A stretch of DNA of 64,000 bases, from assembly GCF_021497885.1 (NCBI RefSeq), contig NZ_CP046523.1:787501-851500 (forward strand). The letters run 5' to 3'. The position numbers and the translations under genes were made by a program. Source of the DNA: Streptococcus oralis (GTDB lineage: Bacteria > Bacillota > Bacilli > Lactobacillales > Streptococcaceae). Shown one piece after another: positions 1 to 12,384 of this stretch. Below the pieces are notes generated by a model that was not told the DNA's origin, ran no database searches, and was given only the letters and a program-made list of their open reading frames with translations. Within the stretch, counting starts at the first letter, position 1, and the number at the start of each line of letters is the position of its first letter.

Positions 1-1
1 A

Positions 2-835
2 GTAGAATTTGAAGGTGTTCGTGGATTCATCCCAGCTTCAATGTTGGATACTCGTTTCGTACGTAACACTGAGCGTTTCGTAGGTCAAGAATTTGATGCT
101 AAAATCAAAGAAGTTGATCCTAAAGAAAACCGCTTCATCCTTTCACGTCGTGAAGTTGTTGAAGCAGCAACTGCAGCAGCTCGTGCTGAAGTATTCGGTA
201 AATTGGCTGTTGGTGATGTCGTAACTGGTAAAGTTGCTCGTATCACTAGCTTTGGTGCTTTCATCGACCTTGGTGGTGTTGATGGATTGGTTCACTTGAC
301 TGAATTGTCACATGAACGTAACGTATCACCTAAATCAGTTGTAACTGTTGGTGAAGAAATCGAAGTGAAGATCCTTGATCTTAACGAAGAAGAAGGACGT
401 GTGTCACTTTCACTTAAAGCAACAACACCTGGACCATGGGATGGCGTTGAGCAAAAATTGGCTAAAGGTGATGTAGTAGAAGGAACAGTTAAACGTTTGA
501 CTGACTTCGGTGCATTTGTTGAAGTGTTGCCAGGTATCGATGGACTTGTTCACGTATCACAAATTTCACACAAACGTATCGAAAATCCAAAAGAAGCTCT
601 TACTGTTGGTCAAGAAGTTACTGTTAAAGTCCTTGATGTTAACGCTGACGCAGAACGCGTATCACTTTCTATCAAAGCTCTTGAAGAACGTCCAGCTCAA
701 GAAGAAGGACAAAAAGAAGAAAAACGCGCTGCTCGTCCACGTCGTCCAAAACGTCAAGAAAAACGTGATTTCGAACTTCCAGAAACACAAACAGGATTCT
801 CAATGGCTGACTTGTTCGGTGATATCGAACTTTAA
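2..835 (+). CDS. rpsA: 30S ribosomal protein S1, 3' part
   Basis: Partial gene: the frame is open from base 2, so the true start lies left of the window. The visible protein ends an S1 motif and then carries two complete S1 (OB-fold) RNA-binding repeats, recognisable by SFGAFIDLGGVDGLVHLTEL and DFGAFVEVLPGIDGLVHVSQ, each closing with RVSLSIKA-like residues. A basic, Arg/Lys-rich linker and an acidic end (MADLFGDIEL) follow, as in streptococcal S1 proteins. S1 helps the 30S subunit bind and unwind mRNA. Codon use is strongly biased, as expected of a highly expressed gene. A terminator hairpin follows the stop. Identification is firm; only the N-terminal extent is unknown. Confidence 0.95.
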   Translation, partial: VEFEGVRGFIPASMLDTRFVRNTERFVGQEFDAKIKEVDPKENRFILSRREVVEAATAAARAEVFGKLAVGDVVTGKVARITSFGAFIDLGGVDGLVHLTELSHERNVSPKSVVTVGEEIEVKILDLNEEEGRVSLSLKATTPGPWDGVEQKLAKGDVVEGTVKRLTDFGAFVEVLPGIDGLVHVSQISHKRIENPKEALTVGQEVTVKVLDVNADAERVSLSIKALEERPAQEEGQKEEKRAARPRRPKRQEKRDFELPETQTGFSMADLFGDIEL

Positions 836-851
836 TCAAATTGATAATCAC

Positions 852-885
852 AAAATCCTTTGTTTAAAACAAGGGATTTTTCTTT
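852..885 (+). terminator. rho-independent terminator of rpsA
   Basis: AAAATCCTTTG and CAAGGGATTTT form an 11-bp stem (one G-T pair) around a 7-base loop, followed by a T-rich run. It lies 17 bases after the rpsA stop. Confidence 0.85.
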
Positions 886-902
886 TGTCTCTTTCTCATT
901 TT

Positions 903-911
903 TGATATAAT
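903..911 (+). promoter_or_regulatory. extended -10 promoter giving a leaderless mRNA
   Basis: TGATATAAT (TGn plus a perfect TATAAT) is separated from the ATG at 918 by only six bases. With the usual distance from -10 to transcription start, the transcript would begin at or next to the A of the start codon. No Shine-Dalgarno sequence lies in between. Confidence 0.75.
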
Positions 912-917
912 AGTTCT

Positions 918-1415
918 ATGTTAGATTCAGAAAAACAATCACAATATCAATTGTTAAACGAGGAACTCTCTTATTTACTAGAGGGTGAGAGCAACGTTCT
1001 TGCCAATCTTTCGAATGCTAGTGCCCTCCTAAAATCTCGCTTTCCGAATACTGTATTTGCAGGTTTTTATCTGTTTGATGGTAGCGAGTTGGTTTTAGGG
1101 CCTTTTCAGGGTGGTGTTTCTTGCATTCGCATCCCACTTGGAAAAGGTGTGTGTGGAGAAGCTGCTGAGTTTCAAGAGACTGTTTTAGTAGGGGACGTGA
1201 GCACCTATCCAAACTACATTTCTTGCGATAGTAAGGCCAAGAGTGAAATCGTAGTTCCCATGCTCAAGAATGGTCGATTGCTAGGTGTCTTAGACTTGGA
1301 CTCTTCTCTTATTGAGGATTATAATGCCATTGACCGCGATTACTTGGAACAATTTGTCGCTATTTTGCTTGAGAAGACAGAATGGGACTTTACGATGTTT
1401 GAGGAGAAAGCCTAA
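918..1415 (+). CDS. free methionine-R-sulfoxide reductase (GAF domain)
   Basis: 165-residue single GAF-domain protein. It probably reduces free methionine-R-sulfoxide to methionine with thioredoxin, in the cytoplasm. Three cysteines at 69, 79 and 103 sit in [19 protein letters not shown] and [11 protein letters not shown]. Their spacing (10 and 24) is the same as I recall for the catalytic and resolving cysteines (84, 94, 118) of the E. coli fRMsr family. The gene appears leaderless, with its -10 six bases before the ATG. Its stop overlaps the dnaX start by one base (TAATG), so the two are probably co-transcribed and translationally coupled. Older annotations call this family YtsP/GAF protein; the cysteine spacing makes fRMsr the better call. 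Confidence 0.88.
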   Translation: MLDSEKQSQYQLLNEELSYLLEGESNVLANLSNASALLKSRFPNTVFAGFYLFDGSELVLGPFQGGVSCIRIPLGKGVCGEAAEFQETVLVGDVSTYPNYISCDSKAKSEIVVPMLKNGRLLGVLDLDSSLIEDYNAIDRDYLEQFVAILLEKTEWDFTMFEEKA

Positions 1416-3073
1416 TGTATCAAGCACTTTATCGAAAATATAGAAGCCAAACTTTTTCACAACTGGTAGGTCAAGAGGTTGTGGCTAAAACCCTAAAACA
1501 AGCAGTCGAGCAGGAAAAGATTAGTCATGCTTATCTTTTCTCAGGTCCTCGTGGAACTGGGAAAACCAGTGTAGCTAAGATTTTTGCCAAGGCCATGAAC
1601 TGTCCCAATCAAGTGGACGGTGAACCATGCAATAACTGTTATATCTGTCAGGCAGTGACAGAAGGTAGCCTAGAAGATGTTATCGAAATGGATGCCGCTT
1701 CGAATAACGGAGTTGATGAAATCCGAGAAATTCGCGATAAATCTACCTATGCTCCTAGCTTGGCTCGCTATAAGGTCTACATTATTGACGAGGTTCATAT
1801 GTTGTCTACAGGAGCTTTTAATGCGCTTTTGAAGACTTTAGAAGAACCAACTCAAAATGTTGTCTTTATCTTGGCGACCACTGAATTGCACAAGATTCCT
1901 GCAACTATTTTATCGCGTGTCCAACGTTTTGAGTTTAAATCGATCAGAACGCAAGATATTAAAGAGCATATCCAAACAATTTTGCAAAAAGAGAATATCA
2001 GTTCTGAACCAGAGGCTGTGGAAATTATCGCTAGACGGGCTGAAGGTGGGATGCGGGATGCCTTGTCCATTCTGGATCAAGCCTTGAGTTTGACACAAGG
2101 GAATGCTTTGACCACAGCCATCTCTGAGGAGATTACAGGTACCATTAGTCTATCAGCACTTGATGACTATGTAGCTGCCTTGTCTCAACAGGATGTTCCA
2201 AAAGCTCTTTATTCTTTGAATCTTTTGTTTGAAAATGGCAAGAGCATGACTCGTTTTGTGACGGATCTCTTGCAGTATTTGCGTGATCTACTGGTTGTTC
2301 AGACAGGTGGTGAAAATACTCATCATAGTCCAGTTTTTATGGACAATCTAGCTTTATCTCAGGAAAGTCTCTTTGAAATGATTCGTCTAGCGACAGTAAG
2401 CTTGGAAGATATGAAAGCTAGCCTGCAACCTAAGATTTATGCTGAGATGATGACCATTCGTTTAGCTGAGATTAAGCGTGAGCCAGCGCTTTCAGGAGCT
2501 GTTGAAAGTGAAATTTCTGCACTGAGACAGGAAGTCGCCAGTCTCAAACAAGAACTTGCCAATGTGGGCACAGCTCCTAAACAAGTTGCGCCAGTTCCTA
2601 GTCGTCCAGCCCCTTCCAAGACAGTCTATCGAGTAGATCGTAATAAAGTTCAGTCTATCCTGCAAGAAGCTGTCGAAAATCCTGATTTGGCACGGCAAAA
2701 CTTGATTCGCCTTCAGAATGCATGGGGAGAAGTGATTGAAAGCTTAGCTGGTCCGGATAAGGCTCTGCTCGTTGGTTCTCAGCCAGTTGCGGCCAACGAA
2801 CACCATGCTATTTTAGCCTTTGAATCTAATTTCAATGCTGGGCAAACCATGAAACGGGATAACCTAAATACCATGTTTGGCAATATTCTCAGCCAAGCAG
2901 CTGGATTTTCACCTGAAATTCTGGCTATTTCCCTAGAGGAATGGAAAGAGGTTCGAGCAGCATTTTCAGCTAAAAACAAGTCTTCTCAAGCTGAGCAAGA
3001 GGTAGAAGAAGAGAGCTTGATTCCAGAAGGATTCGAATTTCTGGCTGATAAAGTTATGGTCGAAGAAGACTAA
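1415..3073 (+). CDS. dnaX: DNA polymerase III subunit gamma/tau
   Basis: 552-residue clamp-loader ATPase of the replisome. An AAA+ domain at the N-terminus has Walker A GPRGTGKTS (about residues 44-52), four zinc-binding cysteines at 63, 72, 75 and 78, Walker B IIDEVHML (about 123-130) and the sensor LSRVQRFEF. The C-terminal half (from about 360) is the tau-like region with a coiled-coil stretch and a Pro-rich linker. The ATG at 1415 overlaps the stop of the upstream GAF gene by one base, so translation is probably coupled. Length agrees with the streptococcal family. I did not look for a programmed frameshift generating gamma separately. Confidence 0.96.
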   Translation: MYQALYRKYRSQTFSQLVGQEVVAKTLKQAVEQEKISHAYLFSGPRGTGKTSVAKIFAKAMNCPNQVDGEPCNNCYICQAVTEGSLEDVIEMDAASNNGVDEIREIRDKSTYAPSLARYKVYIIDEVHMLSTGAFNALLKTLEEPTQNVVFILATTELHKIPATILSRVQRFEFKSIRTQDIKEHIQTILQKENISSEPEAVEIIARRAEGGMRDALSILDQALSLTQGNALTTAISEEITGTISLSALDDYVAALSQQDVPKALYSLNLLFENGKSMTRFVTDLLQYLRDLLVVQTGGENTHHSPVFMDNLALSQESLFEMIRLATVSLEDMKASLQPKIYAEMMTIRLAEIKREPALSGAVESEISALRQEVASLKQELANVGTAPKQVAPVPSRPAPSKTVYRVDRNKVQSILQEAVENPDLARQNLIRLQNAWGEVIESLAGPDKALLVGSQPVAANEHHAILAFESNFNAGQTMKRDNLNTMFGNILSQAAGFSPEILAISLEEWKEVRAAFSAKNKSSQAEQEVEEESLIPEGFEFLADKVMVEED

Positions 3074-3085
3074 AAGTGGATTTCA

Positions 3086-3094
3086 TGGTACAAT
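3086..3094 (+). promoter_or_regulatory. extended -10 promoter, probably leaderless
   Basis: TGGTACAAT ends six bases before the ATG at 3101, the same geometry as at 903-918 and 54170-54185. No ribosome-binding site lies between the -10 and the start codon. Confidence 0.6.
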
Positions 3095-3100
3095 AACCCT

Positions 3101-3295
3101 ATGACTAGACAACAATTTATCATAATAGCATTATTCACGGCTGCTGAGACTTATTTTTTCAATGAATCTTTGATGACTGGTCGCTACGTTATGGCAGCTT
3201 TTTGGGCGATTTTACTCTTTCGAAATTTTAGGTTAAGTTATGTAATGGGAAAAATAGTAGACGCCATTGATCAGCACCTAAACCGCAAGGATTAG
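3101..3295 (+). CDS. small membrane protein, DUF3272 type
   Basis: 64 residues. The first half is hydrophobic, with two likely membrane segments (about residues 4-17 and 26-41) split by a short FNESLMTGRY loop; the tail is charged (MGKIVDAIDQHLNRKD). It matches my recollection of DUF3272, a short streptococcal membrane family of unknown function. It sits between dnaX and the suf operon with its own apparently leaderless promoter and a terminator behind it, so it looks like a single-gene transcript. No biochemical role can be inferred. Confidence 0.7.
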   Translation: MTRQQFIIIALFTAAETYFFNESLMTGRYVMAAFWAILLFRNFRLSYVMGKIVDAIDQHLNRKD

Positions 3296-3317
3296 CCCCC
3301 AGCTTCTAGACAAAATC

Positions 3318-3339
3318 AAAGCCTTTTGGGCTTTTTTTT
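3318..3339 (+). terminator. rho-independent terminator
   Basis: AAAGCC and GGCTTT pair around a short TTTTG loop and are followed by a run of eight T. It ends the small membrane-protein transcript and directly abuts the suf promoter. Confidence 0.8.
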
Positions 3340-3347
3340 GTTATACT
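3339..3347 (+). promoter_or_regulatory. likely suf operon promoter (extended -10)
   Basis: TGTTATACT is an extended -10 immediately after the preceding terminator. It would give a leader of about 90 bases before sufC. The leader holds an imperfect inverted repeat (TTTAGG near 3382 and CCTAAA near 3403) that could be an operator or an RNA hairpin. No convincing -35 is present, so this is a tentative call. Confidence 0.45.
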
Positions 3348-3445
3348 AGTAGAGTATATTTATTGACCTTTTGTCCTATTTTTTAGGGATTGTAAGCAAT
3401 TTCCTAAAGTATTGAGCAAAATGTTTGAAAAAGAAAGGAACTATC

Positions 3446-4216
3446 ATGTCAGTATTAGAGATCAAAGATCTTCACGTTGAGATTGAAGGAAAAGAAATTT
3501 TGAAAGGAGTCAATCTGACTCTAAAAACAGGAGAGATTGCAGCTATCATGGGACCAAATGGTACTGGGAAATCGACTCTTTCTGCAGCTATTATGGGGAA
3601 CCCTAACTATGAAGTTACCAAAGGTGAAGTATTGTTTGATGGTGTAAATATTCTTGAATTGGAAGTGGACGAGCGTGCGCGTATGGGACTTTTCCTTGCT
3701 ATGCAATACCCATCTGAAATTCCTGGAATTACCAACGCTGAGTTTCTTCGTGCAGCCATGAATGCTGGTAAAGAAGATGATGAAAAGATTTCAGTTCGTG
3801 AATTCATCACTAAACTAGACGAGAAGATGGAATTGCTCAACATGAAAGAAGAAATGGCTGAGCGCTACCTCAACGAAGGTTTCTCTGGTGGTGAGAAAAA
3901 ACGGAATGAAATTCTTCAACTCTTGATGTTGGAACCAACTTTTGCCCTTTTGGACGAGATTGACTCAGGTCTTGATATTGATGCTCTTAAAGTCGTATCG
4001 AAAGGTGTGAATGCTATGCGTGGCGAAGGTTTTGGTGCTATGATTATCACTCACTACCAACGTCTTTTGAACTACATCACACCAGACGTGGTACACGTGA
4101 TGATGGAAGGTCGTGTTGTCCTTTCTGGTGGTCCAGAATTGGCTGCTCGTTTGGAACGTGAAGGATACGCAAAACTAGCTGAAGAACTTGGCTACGACTA
4201 CAAGGAAGAATTGTAA
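3446..4216 (+). CDS. sufC: Fe-S cluster assembly ATPase SufC
   Basis: 256-residue ABC-type ATPase that powers the SufBCD scaffold in iron-sulfur cluster assembly. Walker A GPNGTGKST (about 36-44), the ABC signature FSGGEKKRNEI and the Walker B/D-loop LLDEIDSGLD are intact, and no membrane segment is present. The ATG at 3446 was chosen over an upstream TTG because AAAGGAAC sits at normal spacing before it and the family starts MSVLEIKDL. It is the first gene of sufC-sufD-sufS-sufU-sufB, the usual Gram-positive order. Confidence 0.96.
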   Translation: MSVLEIKDLHVEIEGKEILKGVNLTLKTGEIAAIMGPNGTGKSTLSAAIMGNPNYEVTKGEVLFDGVNILELEVDERARMGLFLAMQYPSEIPGITNAEFLRAAMNAGKEDDEKISVREFITKLDEKMELLNMKEEMAERYLNEGFSGGEKKRNEILQLLMLEPTFALLDEIDSGLDIDALKVVSKGVNAMRGEGFGAMIITHYQRLLNYITPDVVHVMMEGRVVLSGGPELAARLEREGYAKLAEELGYDYKEEL

Positions 4217-4243
4217 TTCCCTCGTATCTTTTAGGAGAAGTAA

Positions 4244-7170
<2,927 letters not shown>

Positions 7171-7205
7171 GAAACATAGAAATATATAATGAAAGAAAGG
7201 ATATT

Positions 7206-8618
7206 ATGGCTGAAGAAAGAGTAGAACCAAAACCAATTGATCTTGGTGAATATAAATTTGGTTTCCATGATGATGTAGAGCCTGTCCTATCGACAGGAAA
7301 AGGACTCAACGAAGGTGTTATTCGTGAATTATCTGCTGCCAAGGGTGAGCCAGAGTGGATGTTGGAATTCCGTTTGAAATCTTATGAAACCTTCAAGAAA
7401 ATGCCTATGCAAACTTGGGGAGCGGACTTGTCAGAGATTGACTTTGATGACTTGATCTATTACCAAAAACCATCTGATAAACCAGCCCGTTCTTGGGATG
7501 ATGTACCTGAAAAGATCAAAGAAACCTTTGAACGTATCGGGATTCCAGAAGCTGAACGTGCTTATCTAGCTGGAGCTTCTGCCCAGTACGAGTCAGAAGT
7601 GGTTTATCATAACATGAAAGAAGAATTTGAGAAGTTAGGCATTATCTTTACAGATACAGATTCTGCCCTCAAGGAATACCCAGATTTGTTTAAACAATAC
7701 TTTGCGAAGTTGGTACCACCGACTGATAACAAGTTGGCAGCCCTCAACTCGGCAGTATGGTCTGGTGGAACCTTTATCTACGTACCAAAAGGTGTAAAAG
7801 TAGATATTCCACTTCAAACTTACTTCCGTATCAACAACGAAAATACTGGTCAGTTTGAACGTACCTTGATTATTGTTGACGAGGGAGCAAGTGTCCACTA
7901 CGTAGAAGGATGTACTGCGCCAACATATTCAAGCAACAGCTTGCATGCTGCTATTGTAGAAATCTTTGCCTTGGACGGAGCTTATATGCGCTATACGACT
8001 ATTCAGAACTGGTCTGATAATGTCTATAACTTGGTAACGAAACGTGCCAAAGCCTTGAAAGATGCTACTGTTGAGTGGATTGATGGAAACTTGGGTGCCA
8101 AAACAACCATGAAATACCCATCTGTTTATCTAGATGGAGAAGGAGCGCGTGGAACCATGCTCTCTATCGCCTTTGCCAATGCAGGACAACACCAAGATAC
8201 GGGTGCTAAGATGATCCACAACGCTCCACATACAAGCTCGTCTATCGTGTCTAAATCCATCGCTAAAGGCGGAGGAAAGGTGGACTACCGTGGACAAGTA
8301 ACCTTCAACAAGAACTCTAAGAAATCTGTTTCTCACATTGAGTGTGATACCATTATCATGGATGACTTATCAGCGTCAGATACTATTCCATTTAATGAAA
8401 TTCACAACTCGCAAGTTGCTTTGGAACACGAAGCCAAGGTATCTAAGATTTCAGAGGAACAACTCTACTACCTCATGAGTCGTGGTTTGTCAGAATCTGA
8501 AGCAACCGAGATGATTGTCATGGGATTTGTCGAACCCTTCACAAAAGAACTTCCAATGGAATACGCAGTTGAGCTGAACCGCTTGATTAGCTATGAAATG
8601 GAAGGGTCTGTTGGGTAA
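7206..8618 (+). CDS. sufB: Fe-S cluster assembly protein SufB
   Basis: 470 residues, the cluster-building subunit of the SufBCD scaffold. Conserved SufB blocks include [60 protein letters not shown] (with the cluster-site region) and [20 protein letters not shown] at the end. Its start (ATG at 7206) follows GAAAGGATATT. It is the last gene of the operon and is followed within ten bases by a very strong terminator, so the operon ends here. Confidence 0.96.
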   Translation: MAEERVEPKPIDLGEYKFGFHDDVEPVLSTGKGLNEGVIRELSAAKGEPEWMLEFRLKSYETFKKMPMQTWGADLSEIDFDDLIYYQKPSDKPARSWDDVPEKIKETFERIGIPEAERAYLAGASAQYESEVVYHNMKEEFEKLGIIFTDTDSALKEYPDLFKQYFAKLVPPTDNKLAALNSAVWSGGTFIYVPKGVKVDIPLQTYFRINNENTGQFERTLIIVDEGASVHYVEGCTAPTYSSNSLHAAIVEIFALDGAYMRYTTIQNWSDNVYNLVTKRAKALKDATVEWIDGNLGAKTTMKYPSVYLDGEGARGTMLSIAFANAGQHQDTGAKMIHNAPHTSSSIVSKSIAKGGGKVDYRGQVTFNKNSKKSVSHIECDTIIMDDLSASDTIPFNEIHNSQVALEHEAKVSKISEEQLYYLMSRGLSESEATEMIVMGFVEPFTKELPMEYAVELNRLISYEMEGSVG

Positions 8619-8626
8619 GAATATGC

Positions 8627-8665
8627 AAAATCTGAACAGGAATCCTTCCTGTTCAGATTTTTTTC
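8627..8665 (+). terminator. strong terminator of the suf operon
   Basis: A perfect 15-bp stem (AAATCTGAACAGGAA with its complement) closes on a TCC loop and runs into a T stretch. Confidence 0.93.
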
Positions 8666-8685
8666 AAAAAAGAACCTAATAAATA

Positions 8686-8714
8686 TTCACAAAAGTGCTT
8701 TTATATGGTAAAAT
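8686..8714 (+). promoter_or_regulatory. promoter of the amino-acid permease gene
   Basis: TTCACA, 17 bases, then TAAAAT preceded by TGG (extended -10). It lies 30 bases before the start codon. Confidence 0.7.
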
Positions 8715-8743
8715 AAAACAATTACATTTAGTGGAGATGAAGT

Positions 8744-10141
8744 ATGAATATTTTTAGAACCAAGGATGTTAGTCTGAGACAGACAGAGATGCATCGCCAT
8801 TTGAAATTGTGGGATTTGATTCTATTAGGAATCGGTGCTATGGTAGGGACGGGGATTTTCACCATTACAGGAACAGCGGCAGCTACACTAGCTGGTCCAT
8901 CACTAGTGGTTTCCATCGTGATTTCTGCCCTATGTGTTTCTCTATCAGCCCTCTTTTTTGCAGAATTTGCTTCTCGTGTGCCTGCTACTGGTGGCGCTTA
9001 TAGTTATCTCTATGCGATTTTAGGAGAATTGCCAGCCTGGATTGCTGGCTGGTTGACCATCATGGAATTTATGACAGCTGTTTCAGGTGTGGCGTCTGGC
9101 TGGGCAGCTTACTTTAAGGGCTTACTCAGTAATTATGGTATTTCCATGCCCCAAGCCTTAAATGGTACTTTTAACCCTGAACAAGGCACCTATATCGACC
9201 TTTTACCTATTTTGGTGCTTGCTTTGGTAACAGGATTGGTTTTATTAAATTCCAAGGCAGCCTTACGCTTTAATTCGCTTTTAGTGGTCTTGAAATTCTC
9301 AGCTCTCGCCTTATTTATCCTAGTTGGTATTTGGTATATCAAACCTGAAAATTGGTCGAATTTTGCTCCTTTTGGTTTTGGTCAGTTTTATGGAGGAAGT
9401 ACTGGGATTATGGCAGGAGCCTCTTTGATGTTCTTCGGTTTTCTCGGTTTTGAGTCAATTTCCATGGCAGTTGATGAAATTCAAAGTCCGCAAAAAAATA
9501 TTCCTCGCGGAATTGTGCTTTCTCTGACAATTGTCACTATTCTCTATGCCTTGGTAACAATAGTATTGACTGGGATTGTTCACTATAGCCAACTCAATGT
9601 GGATGATGCAGTGGCCTTTTCATTGCGTAGTATCGGAATTGGCTGGGCAGCCAACTACGTTTCATTGGTGGCCATTCTAACCCTGATAACCGTATGTATT
9701 TCCATGACCTACGCTCTGTCTCGAATGATTTACAGCTTAGCACGTGATGGTCTTTTACCTCGAAGTTTTAAACAGCTAAGTAAAACTAGCCGAGTTCCAA
9801 AGAATGCGACCATCTTAACAGGAGTTGCTTCAGCCATTGCAGCAGGAGTCTTTCCGCTAGCCAGTATCGCTGCCTTTTTAAATATCTGTACGCTAGCTTA
9901 TCTCATTTTGCTTGCCTACGGTATTATCAAGCTCAGAAAGGATAAGGGCATGCCAAAAGAAGGAGAATTCAAAACTCCTTTAGTGCCGCTTTTGCCAGTC
10001 CTTTCCATTCTTATCTGTCTTTCCTTTATGCTTCAGTATACCAAGGAAACATGGATTGCCTTTGGACTTGCTTTGTTGGTTGGACTAGTGATTTACTTTA
10101 CTTATGGCTATCGTCACTCTACACTTTCTGAAGAAGAATAA
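8744..10141 (+). CDS. APC-family amino acid permease (cationic amino acid type)
   Basis: 465-residue polytopic membrane protein with about 12 hydrophobic segments. GIGAMVGTGIF (about residues 29-39) is the substrate-binding glycine motif of APC transporters. The SMAVDEIQSPQKNIPRGI loop and the overall pattern match the CAT/YfnA subgroup, which imports amino acids with protons. Substrate cannot be told from sequence. Single-gene unit with its own promoter upstream and a terminator shared with the convergent YitT gene. Confidence 0.88.
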   Translation: MNIFRTKDVSLRQTEMHRHLKLWDLILLGIGAMVGTGIFTITGTAAATLAGPSLVVSIVISALCVSLSALFFAEFASRVPATGGAYSYLYAILGELPAWIAGWLTIMEFMTAVSGVASGWAAYFKGLLSNYGISMPQALNGTFNPEQGTYIDLLPILVLALVTGLVLLNSKAALRFNSLLVVLKFSALALFILVGIWYIKPENWSNFAPFGFGQFYGGSTGIMAGASLMFFGFLGFESISMAVDEIQSPQKNIPRGIVLSLTIVTILYALVTIVLTGIVHYSQLNVDDAVAFSLRSIGIGWAANYVSLVAILTLITVCISMTYALSRMIYSLARDGLLPRSFKQLSKTSRVPKNATILTGVASAIAAGVFPLASIAAFLNICTLAYLILLAYGIIKLRKDKGMPKEGEFKTPLVPLLPVLSILICLSFMLQYTKETWIAFGLALLVGLVIYFTYGYRHSTLSEEE

Positions 10142-10166
10142 AAGCTGGGAATTCCCAGCTTTTTTA
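10140..10166. terminator. bidirectional terminator between convergent genes
   Basis: AAAGCTGGG and CCCAGCTTT pair as a tight hairpin with T runs on both strands. It lies between the permease stop and the stop of the minus-strand YitT gene, which it partly overlaps. Confidence 0.88.
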
Positions 10167-11012
10167 ATCTTTTACATAAGTAAATCCTTCCCCCAGAATT
10201 TCATGAGCCTCTGTGATGGTGATAAAGGCTTGAGGATCGACTTGGTGAATCAAATCCTTCATTTTAACGATTTCATTTCGACCGACGATACAGTAGATAA
10301 TTTTTAAATCCTTTTTGCTGTAGTAACCTTGACCAGATATAAAGGTTACGCCGCGTCCGAGTTCATCGTTAATTTTTTCGGCTAACCGATCTGGAAATTG
10401 AGTTATAATCATAAATCCTTTACCAGCATAACCTCCTTCACCGATCAGGTCGATAACACGAGCGATGATAAAGTCAAATAAGAGGGTATAAGTCACTAGG
10501 CGCAAATCTTGGAAGATAATCAAAATCAACATTAGAATAATGAAATCAAGCGAGAAAAGCAATTTTCCAATTGAGATATTGGTGTATTTGTTGAGGATGC
10601 GAGCAACAATATCTGATCCACCTGTTGTACCACCAGCATTAAAGATAATTCCTAAACCAACTCCCAGTAAAACACCAGAAACTAAAGAGACAATAATGAG
10701 ATCACCTTGCAAGTCAAATTGTAAAGGAATTCGTTCAAAGACAGCAAGCCAGATCGAGAGGGAAATGGTTCCCAAAAGGCTGGAGTAGAGCGTTTTAGGA
10801 CCAAAAATCTTCCAGGCCAAGATAAAGAGAGGGATGTTAATCAAGAGATTCATCACTGAGACAGGAATTTTAAAGAGATAGAAGGTAATCAATGTGATAC
10901 CAGTTGCTCCGCCTTCAAACAAATGATGAGGAACTACAAAATAGGTGAGACCAAAGGCATAAATAGCTGCCCCAAGTATGATAGTGACAATAGGCTGAAC
11001 TTTTCGGATCAT
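10164..11012 (-). CDS. YitT family membrane protein
   Basis: 282 residues. Five or six hydrophobic helices fill the first 190 residues (including the glycine-rich GLGIIFNAGGTTGGSDIVARIL conserved block, here cited by its ends GLGIIF and DIVARIL). A soluble DUF2179 domain follows (RGVTFISGQGYYSKKDLKII and the VDPQAFITITEAHEILGEGF region). The start at 11012 was chosen because GGGAGAATC precedes this ATG, whereas the longer frame lacks a binding site. The family's function is not established; members are conserved inner-membrane proteins. It is convergent with the permease and divergent from degV. Confidence 0.85.
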   Translation of the reverse strand: MIRKVQPIVTIILGAAIYAFGLTYFVVPHHLFEGGATGITLITFYLFKIPVSVMNLLINIPLFILAWKIFGPKTLYSSLLGTISLSIWLAVFERIPLQFDLQGDLIIVSLVSGVLLGVGLGIIFNAGGTTGGSDIVARILNKYTNISIGKLLFSLDFIILMLILIIFQDLRLVTYTLLFDFIIARVIDLIGEGGYAGKGFMIITQFPDRLAEKINDELGRGVTFISGQGYYSKKDLKIIYCIVGRNEIVKMKDLIHQVDPQAFITITEAHEILGEGFTYVKD

Positions 11013-11097
11013 GATTCTCCCTCGCTTTTCTATAGATAGATTATACCAAAATTCCAAGCTTTTTCATTGGATTCATTATGATTTTTTAACAATTTTT

Positions 11098-11106
11098 TGA
11101 TATAAT
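11098..11106 (+). promoter_or_regulatory. extended -10 promoter of the degV gene
   Basis: TGATATAAT, 50 bases before the chosen start. A good -35 is lacking, as is common with the TGn element. Confidence 0.6.
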
Positions 11107-11155
11107 AAAGGTGATAAATCCCTATCTTATTGAGAAGAATAGAAAGATTGAAGAT

Positions 11156-11992
11156 ATGACACAAGTAAAAATTGTAACGGATTCCTCTGTTACTATTGAA
11201 CCAGAAGTGGTTAAAGAATTAAATATCACCGTTGTTCCTTTATCTGTGATGATTGATGGTATCCTTTATTCTGATGCAGATTTGAAAGAGGGAGAATTCC
11301 TTCATCTTATGCAGCAAAGTAAAAACCTACCCAAAACCAGTCAGCCTCCAGTGGGAGTATTTGCTGAAGTTTTTGAAGAACTAGGTAAAGACGGCAGTCA
11401 GATACTCGCTATTCACATGTCCCATGCTTTGTCTGGAACTGTTGAAGCTGCTCGCCAAGGAGCAAGCCTCTCTAGCGCTGATGTGATCGTTATTGATAGT
11501 TCTTTTACAGATCAGGCGATGAAGTTTCAAGTTGTTGAAGCTGCTAAACTTGCCCAAGAAGGCAAAGATTTAGAAACTATCTTGGCACGTGTGGAAGATG
11601 TGAAAAATCATACTGAACTTTATATCGGTGTTTCGACTTTGGAAAATTTAGTCAAAGGTGGTCGTATTGGGCGTGTGACAGGCTTGATCAGTTCTCTGTT
11701 AAATATTCGTGTAGTAATGCAGATGAAAAACCACGAACTGCAACCTATTGTAAAAGGGCGCGGTGCTAAGACATTTAAAAAATGGCTTGACGAGTTGGTC
11801 GAGACCCTTTCTCATAAATCGGTTGCAGAGATTGGAATTTCCTACGCTGGTACCAATGAATGGGCCAATGAGATGAAGAATGTTTTACAAACTTATGTCG
11901 AAAAACCAATCTCAGTACTGGAAACAGGCTCCATCATTCAAACCCACACAGGTGAAAATGCGTGGGCCATCTTGGTTCGATATCATTCCTAA
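11156..11992 (+). CDS. DegV family fatty-acid-binding protein
   Basis: 278 residues with the DegV signature: [16 protein letters not shown] at the start, [12 protein letters not shown] near residue 60, [12 protein letters not shown] near 90 and [18 protein letters not shown] near 160. DegV proteins (FakB type) bind a fatty acid and present it to the kinase FakA for phosphorylation, feeding exogenous fatty acids into phospholipids. Which fatty acid this copy prefers is not visible. The ATG at 11156 gives the family N-terminus; an in-frame upstream start would add 15 atypical residues. Confidence 0.88.
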   Translation: MTQVKIVTDSSVTIEPEVVKELNITVVPLSVMIDGILYSDADLKEGEFLHLMQQSKNLPKTSQPPVGVFAEVFEELGKDGSQILAIHMSHALSGTVEAARQGASLSSADVIVIDSSFTDQAMKFQVVEAAKLAQEGKDLETILARVEDVKNHTELYIGVSTLENLVKGGRIGRVTGLISSLLNIRVVMQMKNHELQPIVKGRGAKTFKKWLDELVETLSHKSVAEIGISYAGTNEWANEMKNVLQTYVEKPISVLETGSIIQTHTGENAWAILVRYHS

Positions 11993-12030
11993 AAAAATAG
12001 AGAAAAATCGTTAGAAATAGCGTTTTTGAC

Positions 12031-12059
12031 TTGACCTGTGGGCAATTTTAGGATATGAT
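12031..12059 (+). promoter_or_regulatory. strong promoter of the HU gene
   Basis: TTGACC, exactly 17 bases, TATGAT. Near-consensus, as expected for an abundant nucleoid protein. Confidence 0.82.
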
Positions 12060-12099
12060 TATATTTGTTAATTAGAAATTATTTGGAGGAATTATTAAC

Positions 12100-12375
12100 A
12101 TGGCAAACAAACAAGATTTGATCGCTAAAGTAGCAGAAGCTACAGAATTGACTAAGAAAGATTCAGCAGCAGCAGTTGATGCTGTATTTGCAGCAGTAAC
12201 TGAATACCTTGCAGCTGGTGAAAAAGTTCAATTGATCGGTTTTGGTAACTTTGAAGTTCGTGAGCGTGCTGCACGTAAAGGTCGCAACCCACAAACTGGT
12301 AAAGAAATCAAAATCGCAGCTTCTAAAGTTCCAGCATTCAAAGCTGGTAAAGCTCTTAAAGACGCTGTTAAATAA
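12100..12375 (+). CDS. hup: DNA-binding protein HU
   Basis: 91-residue histone-like protein of the HU/IHF family that bends and compacts DNA. The signature [20 protein letters not shown] contains the DNA-contacting beta-arm, followed by [20 protein letters not shown]. Codon bias is extreme (GCA, GGT, AAA), fitting very high expression. The RBS TTGGAGGAATT is strong. In streptococci this is the single essential HU, often called HlpA. Flanked by its own promoter and terminator. Confidence 0.96.
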   Translation: MANKQDLIAKVAEATELTKKDSAAAVDAVFAAVTEYLAAGEKVQLIGFGNFEVRERAARKGRNPQTGKEIKIAASKVPAFKAGKALKDAVK

Positions 12376-12384
12376 TGAATTTAG

